Below are positions 36,587 through 44,697 of a stretch of 64,000 nucleotides of DNA, in pieces; positions within the stretch are counted from its first letter, which is position 1; each line of letters opens with the position of its first letter. Below the pieces are notes generated by a model. The model was not told the DNA's origin. It saw only the letters and a program-made list of their open reading frames with translations, and searched no databases. The position numbers were made by a program, and so were the translations under genes. The stretch is from Magnetovibrio blakemorei (GTDB lineage: Bacteria; Pseudomonadota; Alphaproteobacteria; Rhodospirillales; Magnetovibrionaceae): the NCBI RefSeq assembly GCF_001746755.1, contig NZ_MCGG01000017.1, forward strand, positions 1 to 64,000. The letters are read 5' to 3'.

Positions 36587-37231
36587 TTATGCCGCTTCGA
36601 GGTCTTGACCCAGAAATTGATCGGCACCCAAAATCTGCAAAACATTGCTGGCTTGAGTGCGGCGGCGCACGGTGTGCAGAACCTCCAGCGAACATGGCAG
36701 TTTTGCCGCCACCAAGTCGATGCCGTCTTCACGCCACACCGGCCCGATGGTCTCTGATTTCCAGCCGTTGCGGGCGAACACCGCGCGCCAAATCCCCACT
36801 GGCATAACCCCGATGATGTCATCGATCCCGTTGAGGATGGCGTATTCGATGTACGCGCACACCAATTCCTTAACGATTGTATTGCGCTGTTTTGGGTCCA
36901 AGTCCCGATCCACACCAAAACGGGTTCCTTCCCAAATGCGATCGGATTTCGGCAAGCCAATGTCTTGCACCATGTGCGGCCACACCTCTTCCAGCATATA
37001 ATTCACCGATGTCGGCGCAAGGCGGGCAACGCCCCGCGCCACGCCCCGGTTGTCACGCCAGACAAAGTATTGAGCGGCGGGATTATCGAACTGGTCGTAT
37101 TCCATCCCTTTGTGTGACGGAACGTTATAAGCTTGGCGCTCAATAAAGACGCGGTGACGCAAGCGAAACTGTAACGCCAAGGCGTCGCCATAGAGGTGTG
37201 CGGTTTCGTAGTTAAAGCAATCGACGGTCAT
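36587..37231 (-). CDS. LuxI-family acyl-homoserine lactone synthase
   Basis: A 214-residue autoinducer synthase. Invariant LuxI residues are present: R25 and F29 (RLRHRVFIER), E44, D46 and D49 (GMEYDQFDN), R70 (GVARLAPT), and E101 and R104 (WEGTRFGVD). The conserved Trp of the family (W34 in LuxI numbering) appears as Y35 (RQAYNVP). A longer C-terminal extension (RRRTQASNVLQILGADQFLG) follows the core. The enzyme should make an acyl-HSL from SAM and an acyl donor; the acyl chain cannot be read from sequence. The ATG at 37231 has AGGGCAA upstream. The 18-bp palindrome at 37297-37314 lies 66 bases upstream, and luxR lies behind it. Confidence 0.92.
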   Translation of the reverse strand: MTVDCFNYETAHLYGDALALQFRLRHRVFIERQAYNVPSHKGMEYDQFDNPAAQYFVWRDNRGVARGVARLAPTSVNYMLEEVWPHMVQDIGLPKSDRIWEGTRFGVDRDLDPKQRNTIVKELVCAYIEYAILNGIDDIIGVMPVGIWRAVFARNGWKSETIGPVWREDGIDLVAAKLPCSLEVLHTVRRRTQASNVLQILGADQFLGQDLEAA

Positions 37232-37296
37232 GATATTTGCCCTTTGTTCCCAGAAAATCTGAGGGCAAAGATGCCAAGTCATGAATATAGATGTAA

Positions 37297-37314
37297 CCTA
37301 CGCACCAGCGTAGG
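37297..37314. promoter_or_regulatory. lux-box-like palindrome upstream of luxI
   Basis: CCTACGCACCAGCGTAGG: perfect seven-base arms around ACCA. It shares the pattern CCTACGNACCNNCGTAG with a second copy at 38221-38238. Its placement upstream of luxI, next to a TATATT on the minus strand (37284-37289), fits a LuxR-AHL activator site. Confidence 0.8.
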
Positions 37315-37345
37315 ATTGCGCTGCTCTGGCGCAAAAGACTGTGGA

Positions 37346-38062
37346 TTAAAGTTTAATCAGGCCACCGTGAAGCGCCTTAACGACGGCAGAAATGCGCGTG
37401 TCACAATCGAGTTTGCGCAAGATATTGCGGATATGAAAATCCACACCGTGCTCACTGATGTTGAGAATTTCGCCGATAGCCCAATTGCTTTTGCCCACGG
37501 CGCACCATTTGATGACCTCTGTTTCGCGCGGCGTCAAGCTTTTGCCAACGGCATTTCGCGCCTGATCGTGCAGGGACGAAAAAACCACGTGAAACTGGAC
37601 GGACATAATCTCAATTTGACGCAAAAACCGACTGAGATCGGGTACTTTTGTGCTGCACGCCAAACCAACCCCATAAACTTCCCCGTAGGGGCCGTGAAAC
37701 GGTATTGCCAGGCCCGTGTGAAGCCCTGCCTCCGTGCCTTGGTTCATCAGCTTTTTTTGTGCCGAAGTGACATCGCGAGATCGCAGCATTTCATCCCACA
37801 TGAAACCATTGCGCGTTGCCAAACAATGCTGACGCACAGGGTCCAACTGCACATAATTGTGTTCCATGTAGTAGCTGACCCAGTCATCCGGGTAGCAATG
37901 GGATATGCCGGGGATTTTGACTTCATCGTGGTGGGTATTGCGCAACGCACTATACATCACCCGATCAACGCCGATTTGCTCAAGCGCATGCAGATAACTT
38001 GAAAACAGTTGCGCGGGATCGTCCGCCGCCAACGTATCTTCGATGAACTTAGCCAATGCCAT
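37346..38062 (-). CDS. LuxR-family quorum-sensing transcription factor
   Basis: A 238-residue LuxR-type regulator. The autoinducer-binding domain is at about 1-165 with W61, Y65, D74, P75 and W89 at the expected positions (DDWVSYYMEHNYVQLDPVRQ, GFMWDEML). The LuxR helix-turn-helix follows (about 172-236): LTPRETEVIKWCAVGKSNWA then ISEHGVDFHIRNILRKL. The ATG at 38062 (MALAKFIED) has GGGGC upstream; an ATG at 38131 with GAGGGGGG close by would add 23 residues. It lies upstream of luxI in the same direction, with the palindrome between. A second copy of the palindrome lies ahead of luxR itself. Confidence 0.92.
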   Translation of the reverse strand: MALAKFIEDTLAADDPAQLFSSYLHALEQIGVDRVMYSALRNTHHDEVKIPGISHCYPDDWVSYYMEHNYVQLDPVRQHCLATRNGFMWDEMLRSRDVTSAQKKLMNQGTEAGLHTGLAIPFHGPYGEVYGVGLACSTKVPDLSRFLRQIEIMSVQFHVVFSSLHDQARNAVGKSLTPRETEVIKWCAVGKSNWAIGEILNISEHGVDFHIRNILRKLDCDTRISAVVKALHGGLIKL

Positions 38063-38220
38063 CAGCCCCGCGCCCCTTACCGCAACCTCACCCTCGCCAC
38101 GTTGTCCGCAAAATGCCCGTCTCGCGTCCATCGCCCCCCTCAATGCAGTTGCATTAAAAGCAGATCTCAACTTTAAAAGAGCATAGCACAAATGTCTAGG
38201 GTCGGAACCTTTTATCTGAC

Positions 38221-38238
38221 CCTACGTACCTCCGTAGT
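38221..38238. promoter_or_regulatory. Second lux-box-like palindrome, luxR/small-gene intergenic
   Basis: CCTACGTACCTCCGTAGT matches the luxI-proximal element at 14 of 18 positions with identical arm spacing. It lies between luxR and the divergent gene at 38350. Its centre is about 30 bases upstream of a TATGCT -10-like hexamer (38257-38262) for that gene, so it may control one or both. Confidence 0.72.
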
Positions 38239-38349
38239 ACCCTCAAATGGGCAACATATGCTCGAATTCATCTCGATAATTGTGAGACACGAACACATCA
38301 AGTGCAGAGACCTTGCCTCAGCACAGACACGTCGCCAACGGAGGATACG

Positions 38350-38727
38350 ATGAGCAAAAACAAAACCACGGCCCCGCTGTCCAGCGAAAGCATTCATGCC
38401 ATGCTTGAGTATCTTCACGTGGAAGCTGAACAAGCTGAAACCGTCGAAGACCTTGCCTGCGTTTTGAACGTCATCAAAACTCTTTTGTCGGAAACGCAGC
38501 CTATGCATGCGGTTCAAGGCTTGCCCAACATTCGCGCCGAAGTGATGCCGTTTGGTCATTCCAGGGGGCGTTGTAATTTTGCTTCCAACGTGCCCGAAAC
38601 ACTGATTTCGACGTTTTACGATTTGTCGGATCGCATGAACCAATTGCAAGTCGAAGACCCGGAAACGTTCGTCAATGCGTCCAACGCCTTGCATTGGTTG
38701 GCCAACAACGACAAATGCGTCAATTAG
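38350..38727 (+). CDS. Unknown small protein divergent from luxR
   Basis: A 125-residue soluble acidic protein that I do not recognise. The N-terminal part is helical (SSESIHAMLEYLHVEAEQAE, then VEDLACVLNVIKTLLSETQP). A middle segment NIRAEVMPFGHSRGRCNFAS follows, then a helical C-terminus (FYDLSDRMNQLQVEDPETFV). There is no signal peptide or membrane segment. The ATG at 38350 has GGAGGATACG directly upstream, so translation is likely. It is divergent from luxR, with the second lux-box-like palindrome in the shared upstream region, and ends in a strong terminator. The context suggests a quorum-controlled gene or a modulator of LuxR; no homology supports either. Confidence 0.75.
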   Translation: MSKNKTTAPLSSESIHAMLEYLHVEAEQAETVEDLACVLNVIKTLLSETQPMHAVQGLPNIRAEVMPFGHSRGRCNFASNVPETLISTFYDLSDRMNQLQVEDPETFVNASNALHWLANNDKCVN

Positions 38728-38750
38728 GTTAAACATTCAGACAAACAAAA

Positions 38751-38785
38751 ACGGGGGCTTCCCATCAGGAAGCCCCCGTTTTTTT
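38751..38785. terminator. Bidirectional rho-independent terminator
   Basis: ACGGGGGCTTCC and GGAAGCCCCCGT form a perfect 12-base stem with a four-base loop, preceded by A residues and followed by seven T. It serves the plus gene ending at 38727 and the minus tsf gene ending at 38807. Confidence 0.93.
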
Positions 38786-38806
38786 GTTAATTTGAAGACG
38801 CGGGGC

Positions 38807-39706
38807 TTAGTTGCCGCCTGCGACCGCAGCCACTTCGGCTGCGAAATCTTCTTCTTTCTTTTCGATGCCTTCGCCCAGACCAAAGCGCACAAACGCTTTG
38901 ACGTCCACGCCAGCGGCTTCAGCAGCCTTGGAAACTTTGCTTTCGCCGTCGATCACGAAGGTCTGTTCCAACAAGCACACTTCTGCGTAGTACTTGGAGA
39001 TACGACCGACAATCATCTTTTCGATGATTTCTTCGGGTTTGCCGGATTCACGGGCTTGTTCGATCAGAATTTGCTTTTCACGTTGCAGCAATTCCGGGTC
39101 CAAGTCATCACGCGACAAGGAAGCCGGGTTGGTGGCGGCGACGTGCATGGCGACTTGCTTGCCGAAGCTCTGTGCATTATCGCCCGTTGCACCGACCATC
39201 ACGCCGATTTTGCCCAAACCGTCTGCGATGGCGCCGTGAACGTATGCGGCCACTTCGCCGCCGTCCACGTTGAGCACCTGCACGCGGCGAATGTTCATGT
39301 TTTCGCCAATGGTCGAGATCAAATGGGTGAGTTCTTCCGCTACGGTGCGACCCGTACCAGGGAAATCCATGGCGTTCAACGCGGCCAAATCGCCATTTGA
39401 GTCCATGGCCAACTTGGTCACAGAGGATACAAAGTTTTGGAACTGATCGTTACGCGACACGAAATCGGTTTCGGAGTTGACTTCGACCATGGCGCCTTTT
39501 GCGCCATCGACGTACACGCCAACCAAGCCTTCAGCCGCGATACGACCGGACTTTTTGGCAGCAGCAGCCAAGCCTTTGGTGCGCAGCCAATCGACCGCAG
39601 CGTCCATGTCGCCATCGGTCTCGCCGAGGGCCTTTTTGCAATCCATCATTCCCGCGCCAGACTTTTCGCGGAGCTCTTTCACCAGAGCAGCAGTAATAGC
39701 AGCCAT
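38807..39706 (-). CDS. tsf: Elongation factor Ts
   Basis: A 299-residue nucleotide exchange factor for EF-Tu. The N-terminal UBA-like domain is followed by [20 protein letters not shown] (10-29) and the core with [20 protein letters not shown] (near 73-92) containing the TDFV contact to EF-Tu. The rest of the dimerisation region is intact. It starts at ATG 39706 with GGAGATA upstream and follows rpsB by 63 bases. Transcription ends at the terminator at 38751-38785, so pyrH is uncoupled from rpsB-tsf in this genome. Confidence 0.97.
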   Translation of the reverse strand: MAAITAALVKELREKSGAGMMDCKKALGETDGDMDAAVDWLRTKGLAAAAKKSGRIAAEGLVGVYVDGAKGAMVEVNSETDFVSRNDQFQNFVSSVTKLAMDSNGDLAALNAMDFPGTGRTVAEELTHLISTIGENMNIRRVQVLNVDGGEVAAYVHGAIADGLGKIGVMVGATGDNAQSFGKQVAMHVAATNPASLSRDDLDPELLQREKQILIEQARESGKPEEIIEKMIVGRISKYYAEVCLLEQTFVIDGESKVSKAAEAAGVDVKAFVRFGLGEGIEKKEEDFAAEVAAVAGGN

Positions 39707-39769
39707 CTTAAATATCTCCTTTAAGATGTTGTCCTAGCATGTTGCTATGACACATTTATTAAAATCAAT

Positions 39770-40582
39770 TTACTCGGTCGCAGCAGCGGCTTCGACAACC
39801 GTGTCCGCAACAGCAGCAGCTTCAGCATCGGGCAGAACTTCTGCGATCGGCTCAGCAGCCGCACCGATATCACCGCCGCGCTTACCCACTTCAGCCTGAA
39901 TACCGTCCAGCACAGCACCGGAAATCAGTTCGCAGTAAGTGGTGATGGCGCGAATGGCGTCATCGTTGCCGGGCACCGGATAATCGACGCCCTTGGGATC
40001 GGAGTTGCTGTCCAAAATGGCAACCACGGGGATGCCCAGTTTGTTCGCTTCGGCGATGGCGTTGGCTTCTTTATTGGTGTCAATGACGACCATGATGTCG
40101 GGAAGACCGCCCATGTCTTTGATGCCGCCCAACGCCAGTTCCAGCTTATCGCGTTCGCGGGTCAGCTGGAGCAGTTCTTTTTTCGTCAGGCCTTCGCTTT
40201 TCTGCGCATCGGTCAACTGAGCGTCCAGTTCGCGCAAGCGTTTGATGGAACCGGAAATGGTGTTCCAGTTGGTCATCATGCCGCCCAACCAACGGTGGTT
40301 GACGAAGTACTGACCGCAGTTGCGTGCGGTTTCAGCGACTTTTTCAGAGGCCTGACGCTTGGTGCCGACGAACAGCACACGTCCACCACCCGCGACGGCG
40401 TCACGAACGGCTTCCATAGCGCGCGACAGCAGCGGTGCAGTTTGGCCCAAATCAATGATGTGAACGGAGTTGCGCGCACCAAACAGGTACGGCGCCATTT
40501 TGGGGTTCCAACGACGGGTGTTGTGACCGAAGTGAACGCCGGCTTCCAAGAGCTGACGCATGGTAAAGGTTGGCATTGCCAT
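39770..40582 (-). CDS. rpsB: 30S ribosomal protein S2
   Basis: A 270-residue S2. The start [20 protein letters not shown] is typical. Signatures [40 protein letters not shown] and [20 protein letters not shown] follow, with a C-terminal Ala/Glu-rich extension. The ATG at 40582 has AGGAACA upstream; an in-frame extension to 40684 would start inside the leader and is rejected. Confidence 0.97.
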   Translation of the reverse strand: MAMPTFTMRQLLEAGVHFGHNTRRWNPKMAPYLFGARNSVHIIDLGQTAPLLSRAMEAVRDAVAGGGRVLFVGTKRQASEKVAETARNCGQYFVNHRWLGGMMTNWNTISGSIKRLRELDAQLTDAQKSEGLTKKELLQLTRERDKLELALGGIKDMGGLPDIMVVIDTNKEANAIAEANKLGIPVVAILDSNSDPKGVDYPVPGNDDAIRAITTYCELISGAVLDGIQAEVGKRGGDIGAAAEPIAEVLPDAEAAAVADTVVEAAAATE

Positions 40583-40780
40583 TTTGTTGTTCCTATTCCG
40601 GTTAAGCCTCCGCGGACACCGTCTCTCAGCCGAGAAACACCGGAGCGACACACCGACGAATTTGCGCCGGGGCCGCACGTCCACGTGCGAAATCGCAGCC
40701 CCTCATGGGATGCGTGGCGGTTTTTTAGGCTTTTCACAGGCGCATTGCAAGAGAAATGCAACAAAAAATACATTTGAATT
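40583..40780 (-). promoter_or_regulatory. rpsB leader and likely promoter
   Basis: About 200 non-coding bases upstream of rpsB. On the minus strand TTGCAA and TAAAAA about 17 bases apart, near 40716-40746, could be a promoter. Downstream the leader can fold a stable hairpin, CGCACG-TGGA-CGTGCG (40674-40689), inside a longer GC-rich stem. S2 mRNAs are often autoregulated through their leaders; whether this one is cannot be told from the sequence. Confidence 0.35.
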
Positions 40781-40831
40781 ATTCTAACGTGTGCGTATGT
40801 TAAGAATGAATCTTAAGTCAGGAGCCAGAAC

Positions 40832-40948
40832 ATGCGCTATCATCAAGCTCGAGCCATTCGCCAGCGGTCCATATTCATCCGAAATTGCAAAATTGGCAGC
40901 CTTGTTTTGCTTTTGGTGGCGGCGGGCATCGTCAGCATGACGGTCTAA
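40832..40948 (+). CDS. MRYHQAR mini-protein, copy 1
   Basis: A 38-residue open frame that starts MRYHQARAIRQRSIFIRNCK and continues into a hydrophobic segment of about 17 residues (IGSLVLLLVAAGIVSMTV). A basic N-terminus plus a single C-terminal membrane helix is predicted. GGAG lies eight bases before the ATG. A clear paralogue follows at 41030-41143, which is the main evidence that it is a gene: the same start MRYHQAR-IR, the F-x-RNCK motif and the hydrophobic tail, despite many silent and replacement differences. No family recognised. Confidence 0.72.
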   Translation: MRYHQARAIRQRSIFIRNCKIGSLVLLLVAAGIVSMTV

Positions 40949-41029
40949 CCAGAGCAATAAAATGCTGATGAAATAAGCTATCGAGCCGATCCGCCCGCTG
41001 CGTTATACTGAGGTTCCGGAGAACAGCAC

Positions 41030-41143
41030 ATGCGTTATCACCAAGCCCGAACCATCCGCGAGCACCATTTGTTCCTGCGCAACTGCAAATTCTGCGCGGT
41101 TGTGCTGGTTCTACTTGTGGGCAGCTTGTTCTGGATCGCTTAA
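41030..41143 (+). CDS. MRYHQAR mini-protein, copy 2
   Basis: A 37-residue open frame, MRYHQARTIREHHLFLRNCK followed by the hydrophobic FCAVVLVLLVGSLFWIA. GGAG lies eight bases before the ATG. It resembles copy 1 at 40832: MRYHQAR.IR and F.RNCK are identical, the membrane segment is conserved in character only, and many third codon positions differ. That pattern points to selection on the protein. A TTATACT-like -10 lies at 41003-41009, so it may have its own promoter. Convergent with dnaE. Confidence 0.72.
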   Translation: MRYHQARTIREHHLFLRNCKFCAVVLVLLVGSLFWIA

Positions 41144-41169
41144 GAGCATCCTTCTCACCACCCCTCCCC

Positions 41170-44100
41170 TCAAATCTCCTGCACTTCGGCAATACCCGCG
41201 ATGGAATAAACCGCGTGGAGGAGTTCCGGCGTGACGGAGACGGGCTTTTCTTTCAGCGCAATAGAGGTTTCATATTGAGCCGTGCGGACCAAGATGCGCA
41301 CCTCTCCCCGTCCCGGTTTGGCATTTTCCATGGCCGCTTGCAGGTCAGCCAGCGGTTTGTCATCCGTGATGGTGATTTGCAGGCCTGCTGACGTTTGCGC
41401 CGCCATTTTGTCCAGTCCGCGCATAGATTGAGCCAGCAGCTTGACGGTTTCGCCTTCAAATTGCGCGGTGGCCTTGATCAGCACCGCCGTTCCCGGTTCC
41501 AGCAAATCCGCCGACGCCGCCAGAGTTTCGGAAAACATCATCACTTCATAGGAGCCCGACGCGTCCGAGCACGTCACGAAGGCGTAGCGCTTGCCCTTTT
41601 GACTGATGCGTTCTTTTTTCGACACCACCGTGCCCGCCAAGGTGAAGTTGCCCGATTGACCGCGTGCCAGCACTTTGGAAAAGGGCACGACTTCCAGGCG
41701 TTGCAGGCTTTTGCCATAACTGTCCAAGGGGTGGGCGCTGAGGTAAAAGCCGATGGCGTCAAATTCTTCGCGCAACCGTTCCATGGGCGGCCAATCGGCC
41801 ACATCGGGCAGCCGGATGGTCTGTTTGGGCTGATCGCCACCACCAAACAAGCCGATTTGATTGCTTTCCCGGTCAGATTGCTGGGCGGAGGCCTCGCTCA
41901 TGATCGCCTCAATCCCTTGATGGAGTTGTCGGCGGTTGGGGTTGAGGCTATCAAAAGTGCCGGAGCGCACCATATTTTCCATTTGCCGCTTGTTCACTTG
42001 ATGGGTGTCCAAGCGCCCGGCAAAGTCTTCCAGGTCTTTGAACGGGCCGTTTTTGGCGCGCTCGCCAATGAGGCTGGCCATGGCCGCTTCACCGACGTTT
42101 TTCAGCGCCGCCAGAGCGTAGCGAATGGCGGTGGGCTTGCCGTCCTTGCCCCGTTCCACCTTAAAGAATGTTTCCGACGCGTTGATGTCGGGCGACAACA
42201 GCTTCACCCCCATACGGTCCAATTCCTGGCGATAGGCGTTGAGTTTGTCGGTGTTGCCCAAGTCCAAGGTCATGGACGCGGCCATAAATTCGTAAGGGAA
42301 ATTGGCCTTCATATAGGCCGTGTGATAGGCCACCAAGGCATAAGCTGCGGCGTGGGATTTGTTAAAGCCGTAGCCGGCGAATTTGTTGACGTGATCAAAA
42401 ATCTGATCCGCCTTGGCCGACGGCACGCCCCGGGCCACCGCGCCTTCGATGAACTGGGCGCGCTGCTTGTCCATCTCTTCTTGGTTCTTTTTACCCATGG
42501 CGCGGCGCAGCAAATCCGCACCGCCGAGGGAATAGCCCGACAGCTCTTGGGCGATCTGCATGACCTGTTCTTGGTAGATGATGATGCCGAAAGTCTCTTT
42601 GAGAATCGGCTCCAAGGTCGGGTACATGTAGTCGGGCTGCTCATCGCCATGTTTACGGCGAATATAGCTTGGAATGTTTTCCATCGGACCGGGACGATAG
42701 AGCGCCACGATCGCGATGATGTCTTCAAACGTGGTGGGACGCAGACCGCGCAGCTGATCTTTCATGCCCGCCGATTCCAACTGAAACACGCCTTGGGTTT
42801 CGGCGCGCTGCAACAGATCGAACGACGGTTGATCGTCCAAGGGCACGGTGGTCAGATCAATGCTGTTCCCGCCTTCCAGCGCAAACTTCACTGCCGTGGA
42901 CAACACAGTCAGGGTTTTCAGGCCCAAGAAATCGAACTTCACCAGTCCGACTTGTTCCACGTACTTCATGTTGAAGCCCGTCACCGGCATGTCGGAACGC
43001 GGATCGCGATACAGCGGCACCAACTGGTCCAGCGGCCGGTCGCCGATCACCACCCCCGCCGCGTGGGTCGAGGCATGACGGTATAGACCTTCCAACGGCT
43101 TGGCGATTTCGATCAGGCGGGCGACTTCGTGCTCTTCTTTGATCATGCGGCGCAGTTCGGGTTCTGCTTCCACCGCTTCGGGCAGGCTCATGGCCTTGCC
43201 CGGATCGTTGGGCACCATTTTACAGATGCGGTCAACCTGGCCGTAGGGCATTTCCAGCACCCGGCCAACATCGCGCAGCACCGCGCGGGCTTGCAGCTTT
43301 CCAAAGGTGATGATCTGGGCGACGTGATCGCGGCCATATTTGTCTTGCACGTACTTGATGACTTCGTCGCGGCGATCTTGGCAAAAATCGATGTCGAAGT
43401 CAGGCATGGACACACGTTCGGGGTTCAAGAACCGTTCGAACAGCAAACCAAAACGCAGCGGGTCCAAGTCCGTAATGGTCAGCACCCACGCCACCACCGA
43501 GCCCGCACCCGAACCACGCCCCGGCCCCACCGGAATGTCGTGGTCCTTGGCCCATTGGATGAAATCGGCCACGATCAGGAAGTATCCGGGAAAGCCCATT
43601 TGGATGATCACGCCCAGCTCAAATTCCAGGCGTTCCCGATACGGCTTGGCTACGGCTTCTTTTTCGGCGTCCGACAGCCCCGGGGTAAAGACCTGAGCTT
43701 CCAATCGACGCTCCAGCCCATCGCGCGATTGCTTGCGCAATTCGTCTTGTTCGTTGCGTCCTTCGCCGCAATCGAACGGCGGCAAAATCGGCTTCACCCG
43801 CTCCACCTTGAAGGCGCAGCGTTGCGCCACCACCAAGGTGTTGGCGATGGCTTCGGGAACGTCGGCGAACAGAACCTTCATTTCTTCGGGCGATTTGAAA
43901 TAATGGTCGGTGGTCAGGCGACGGCGCTGGTCTTGGCTGACATAAGCGCCTGCCGCAATGCAAATCAGTGCATCGTGGGATTGGAACATATTGCGGTCGA
44001 CAAAAAAAGCCTCGTTGGTGGCGACCAAGGGCACGTTTTTGGCGTAGGCCCAATCGATCATCTGCGCCTCGATTTGCGCTTCTTCTTTGAGGCCGTGGCG

Positions 44101-44643
44101 TTGCAGCTCAATGTACACCCGCCCCGGATAGGCTTTCAGCAAGCGCTCCAGGCAGGCCTCGGCGTGGTCAACTTGGCCGTCCACCAGCATGCGGCCCACC
44201 GGGCCGTGCACGCCGCCGGTCAACAAAATCAGCCCGTCCGAATAGGTTTGCAGGTGATCAATGGTGACTTGGGGGTCTTCGACGTCATCTGAATCCATAT
44301 ACGCCGTGGACAGCAATTTGAGGATGTTGCGATAGCCCACATCGTTTTGCACCAGCAACACGACGGTGTCGGGGCGCTGCTGGGTGACGGTGCGGCCCAT
44401 ACTGGGGTTGTCGCCCCCTTCCCGGCTCACGGCAATTTGCACGCCGATAATGGGCTGCACCCCGCCGTCGACAGCGCCCAAGGAAAACTCCAAGGCCCCG
44501 AACAGGTTGTTGGTGTCGGTCACGGCAACGGCTGGCATCTTGTGCTTATTGCACAAGCCGTTCAAATCCTTAACGCGGATCGCGCCCTCGGACAGGGAAT
44601 AAGCGCTGTGAACGCGCAAGTGAACAAAATCAGCGTGAGACAT
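41170..44643 (-). CDS. dnaE: DNA polymerase III subunit alpha
   Basis: A 1157-residue replicative polymerase. The N-terminal PHP domain starts FVHLRVHSAYSLSEGAIRVK. The polymerase core carries the catalytic PDFDIDFCQDRRDEVIKYVQ near 410-430, GPGRGSGAGSVVAW before it, and THAAGVVIGD and KFDFLGLKTL after it. The helix-hairpin-helix region has GADLLRRAMGKKNQEEMDKQ and GYGFNKSHAAAYALVAY. An OB fold (about 1000-1080) and a C-terminal tail for tau binding complete it. The gene is complete. Its upstream sequence is imperfectly repeated beyond the TPR-methyltransferase gene. Confidence 0.97.
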   Translation of the reverse strand: MSHADFVHLRVHSAYSLSEGAIRVKDLNGLCNKHKMPAVAVTDTNNLFGALEFSLGAVDGGVQPIIGVQIAVSREGGDNPSMGRTVTQQRPDTVVLLVQNDVGYRNILKLLSTAYMDSDDVEDPQVTIDHLQTYSDGLILLTGGVHGPVGRMLVDGQVDHAEACLERLLKAYPGRVYIELQRHGLKEEAQIEAQMIDWAYAKNVPLVATNEAFFVDRNMFQSHDALICIAAGAYVSQDQRRRLTTDHYFKSPEEMKVLFADVPEAIANTLVVAQRCAFKVERVKPILPPFDCGEGRNEQDELRKQSRDGLERRLEAQVFTPGLSDAEKEAVAKPYRERLEFELGVIIQMGFPGYFLIVADFIQWAKDHDIPVGPGRGSGAGSVVAWVLTITDLDPLRFGLLFERFLNPERVSMPDFDIDFCQDRRDEVIKYVQDKYGRDHVAQIITFGKLQARAVLRDVGRVLEMPYGQVDRICKMVPNDPGKAMSLPEAVEAEPELRRMIKEEHEVARLIEIAKPLEGLYRHASTHAAGVVIGDRPLDQLVPLYRDPRSDMPVTGFNMKYVEQVGLVKFDFLGLKTLTVLSTAVKFALEGGNSIDLTTVPLDDQPSFDLLQRAETQGVFQLESAGMKDQLRGLRPTTFEDIIAIVALYRPGPMENIPSYIRRKHGDEQPDYMYPTLEPILKETFGIIIYQEQVMQIAQELSGYSLGGADLLRRAMGKKNQEEMDKQRAQFIEGAVARGVPSAKADQIFDHVNKFAGYGFNKSHAAAYALVAYHTAYMKANFPYEFMAASMTLDLGNTDKLNAYRQELDRMGVKLLSPDINASETFFKVERGKDGKPTAIRYALAALKNVGEAAMASLIGERAKNGPFKDLEDFAGRLDTHQVNKRQMENMVRSGTFDSLNPNRRQLHQGIEAIMSEASAQQSDRESNQIGLFGGGDQPKQTIRLPDVADWPPMERLREEFDAIGFYLSAHPLDSYGKSLQRLEVVPFSKVLARGQSGNFTLAGTVVSKKERISQKGKRYAFVTCSDASGSYEVMMFSETLAASADLLEPGTAVLIKATAQFEGETVKLLAQSMRGLDKMAAQTSAGLQITITDDKPLADLQAAMENAKPGRGEVRILVRTAQYETSIALKEKPVSVTPELLHAVYSIAGIAEVQEI

Positions 44644-44681
44644 AAAGCCGATAAAACCACATCCACGACGAGTCTGCCCAG
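44641..44681. repeat. 41-bp imperfect direct repeat, copy A (dnaE start region)
   Basis: From the dnaE start codon complement (cat) to gagtctgcccag. It matches 47256-47296 at 32 of 41 positions, including an unbroken 13-base CGAGTCTGCCCAG. The two copies bracket the gene at 44698-47184. Confidence 0.75.
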
Positions 44682-44697
44682 TGTTAATTGGCCAGCG

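Noticed and set aside
36587-38062. luxR and luxI as a degraded or truncated pair
   Set aside because: Both frames are full length with all expected key residues apart from the single Trp-to-Tyr change in LuxI.
41395-43086. 563-codon plus-strand frame opposite dnaE
   Set aside because: Shadow of the dnaE reading frame; no ribosome site or recognisable domain.
43129-44292. 387-codon plus-strand frame opposite the 5' half of dnaE
   Set aside because: Antisense shadow, as above; no independent evidence.
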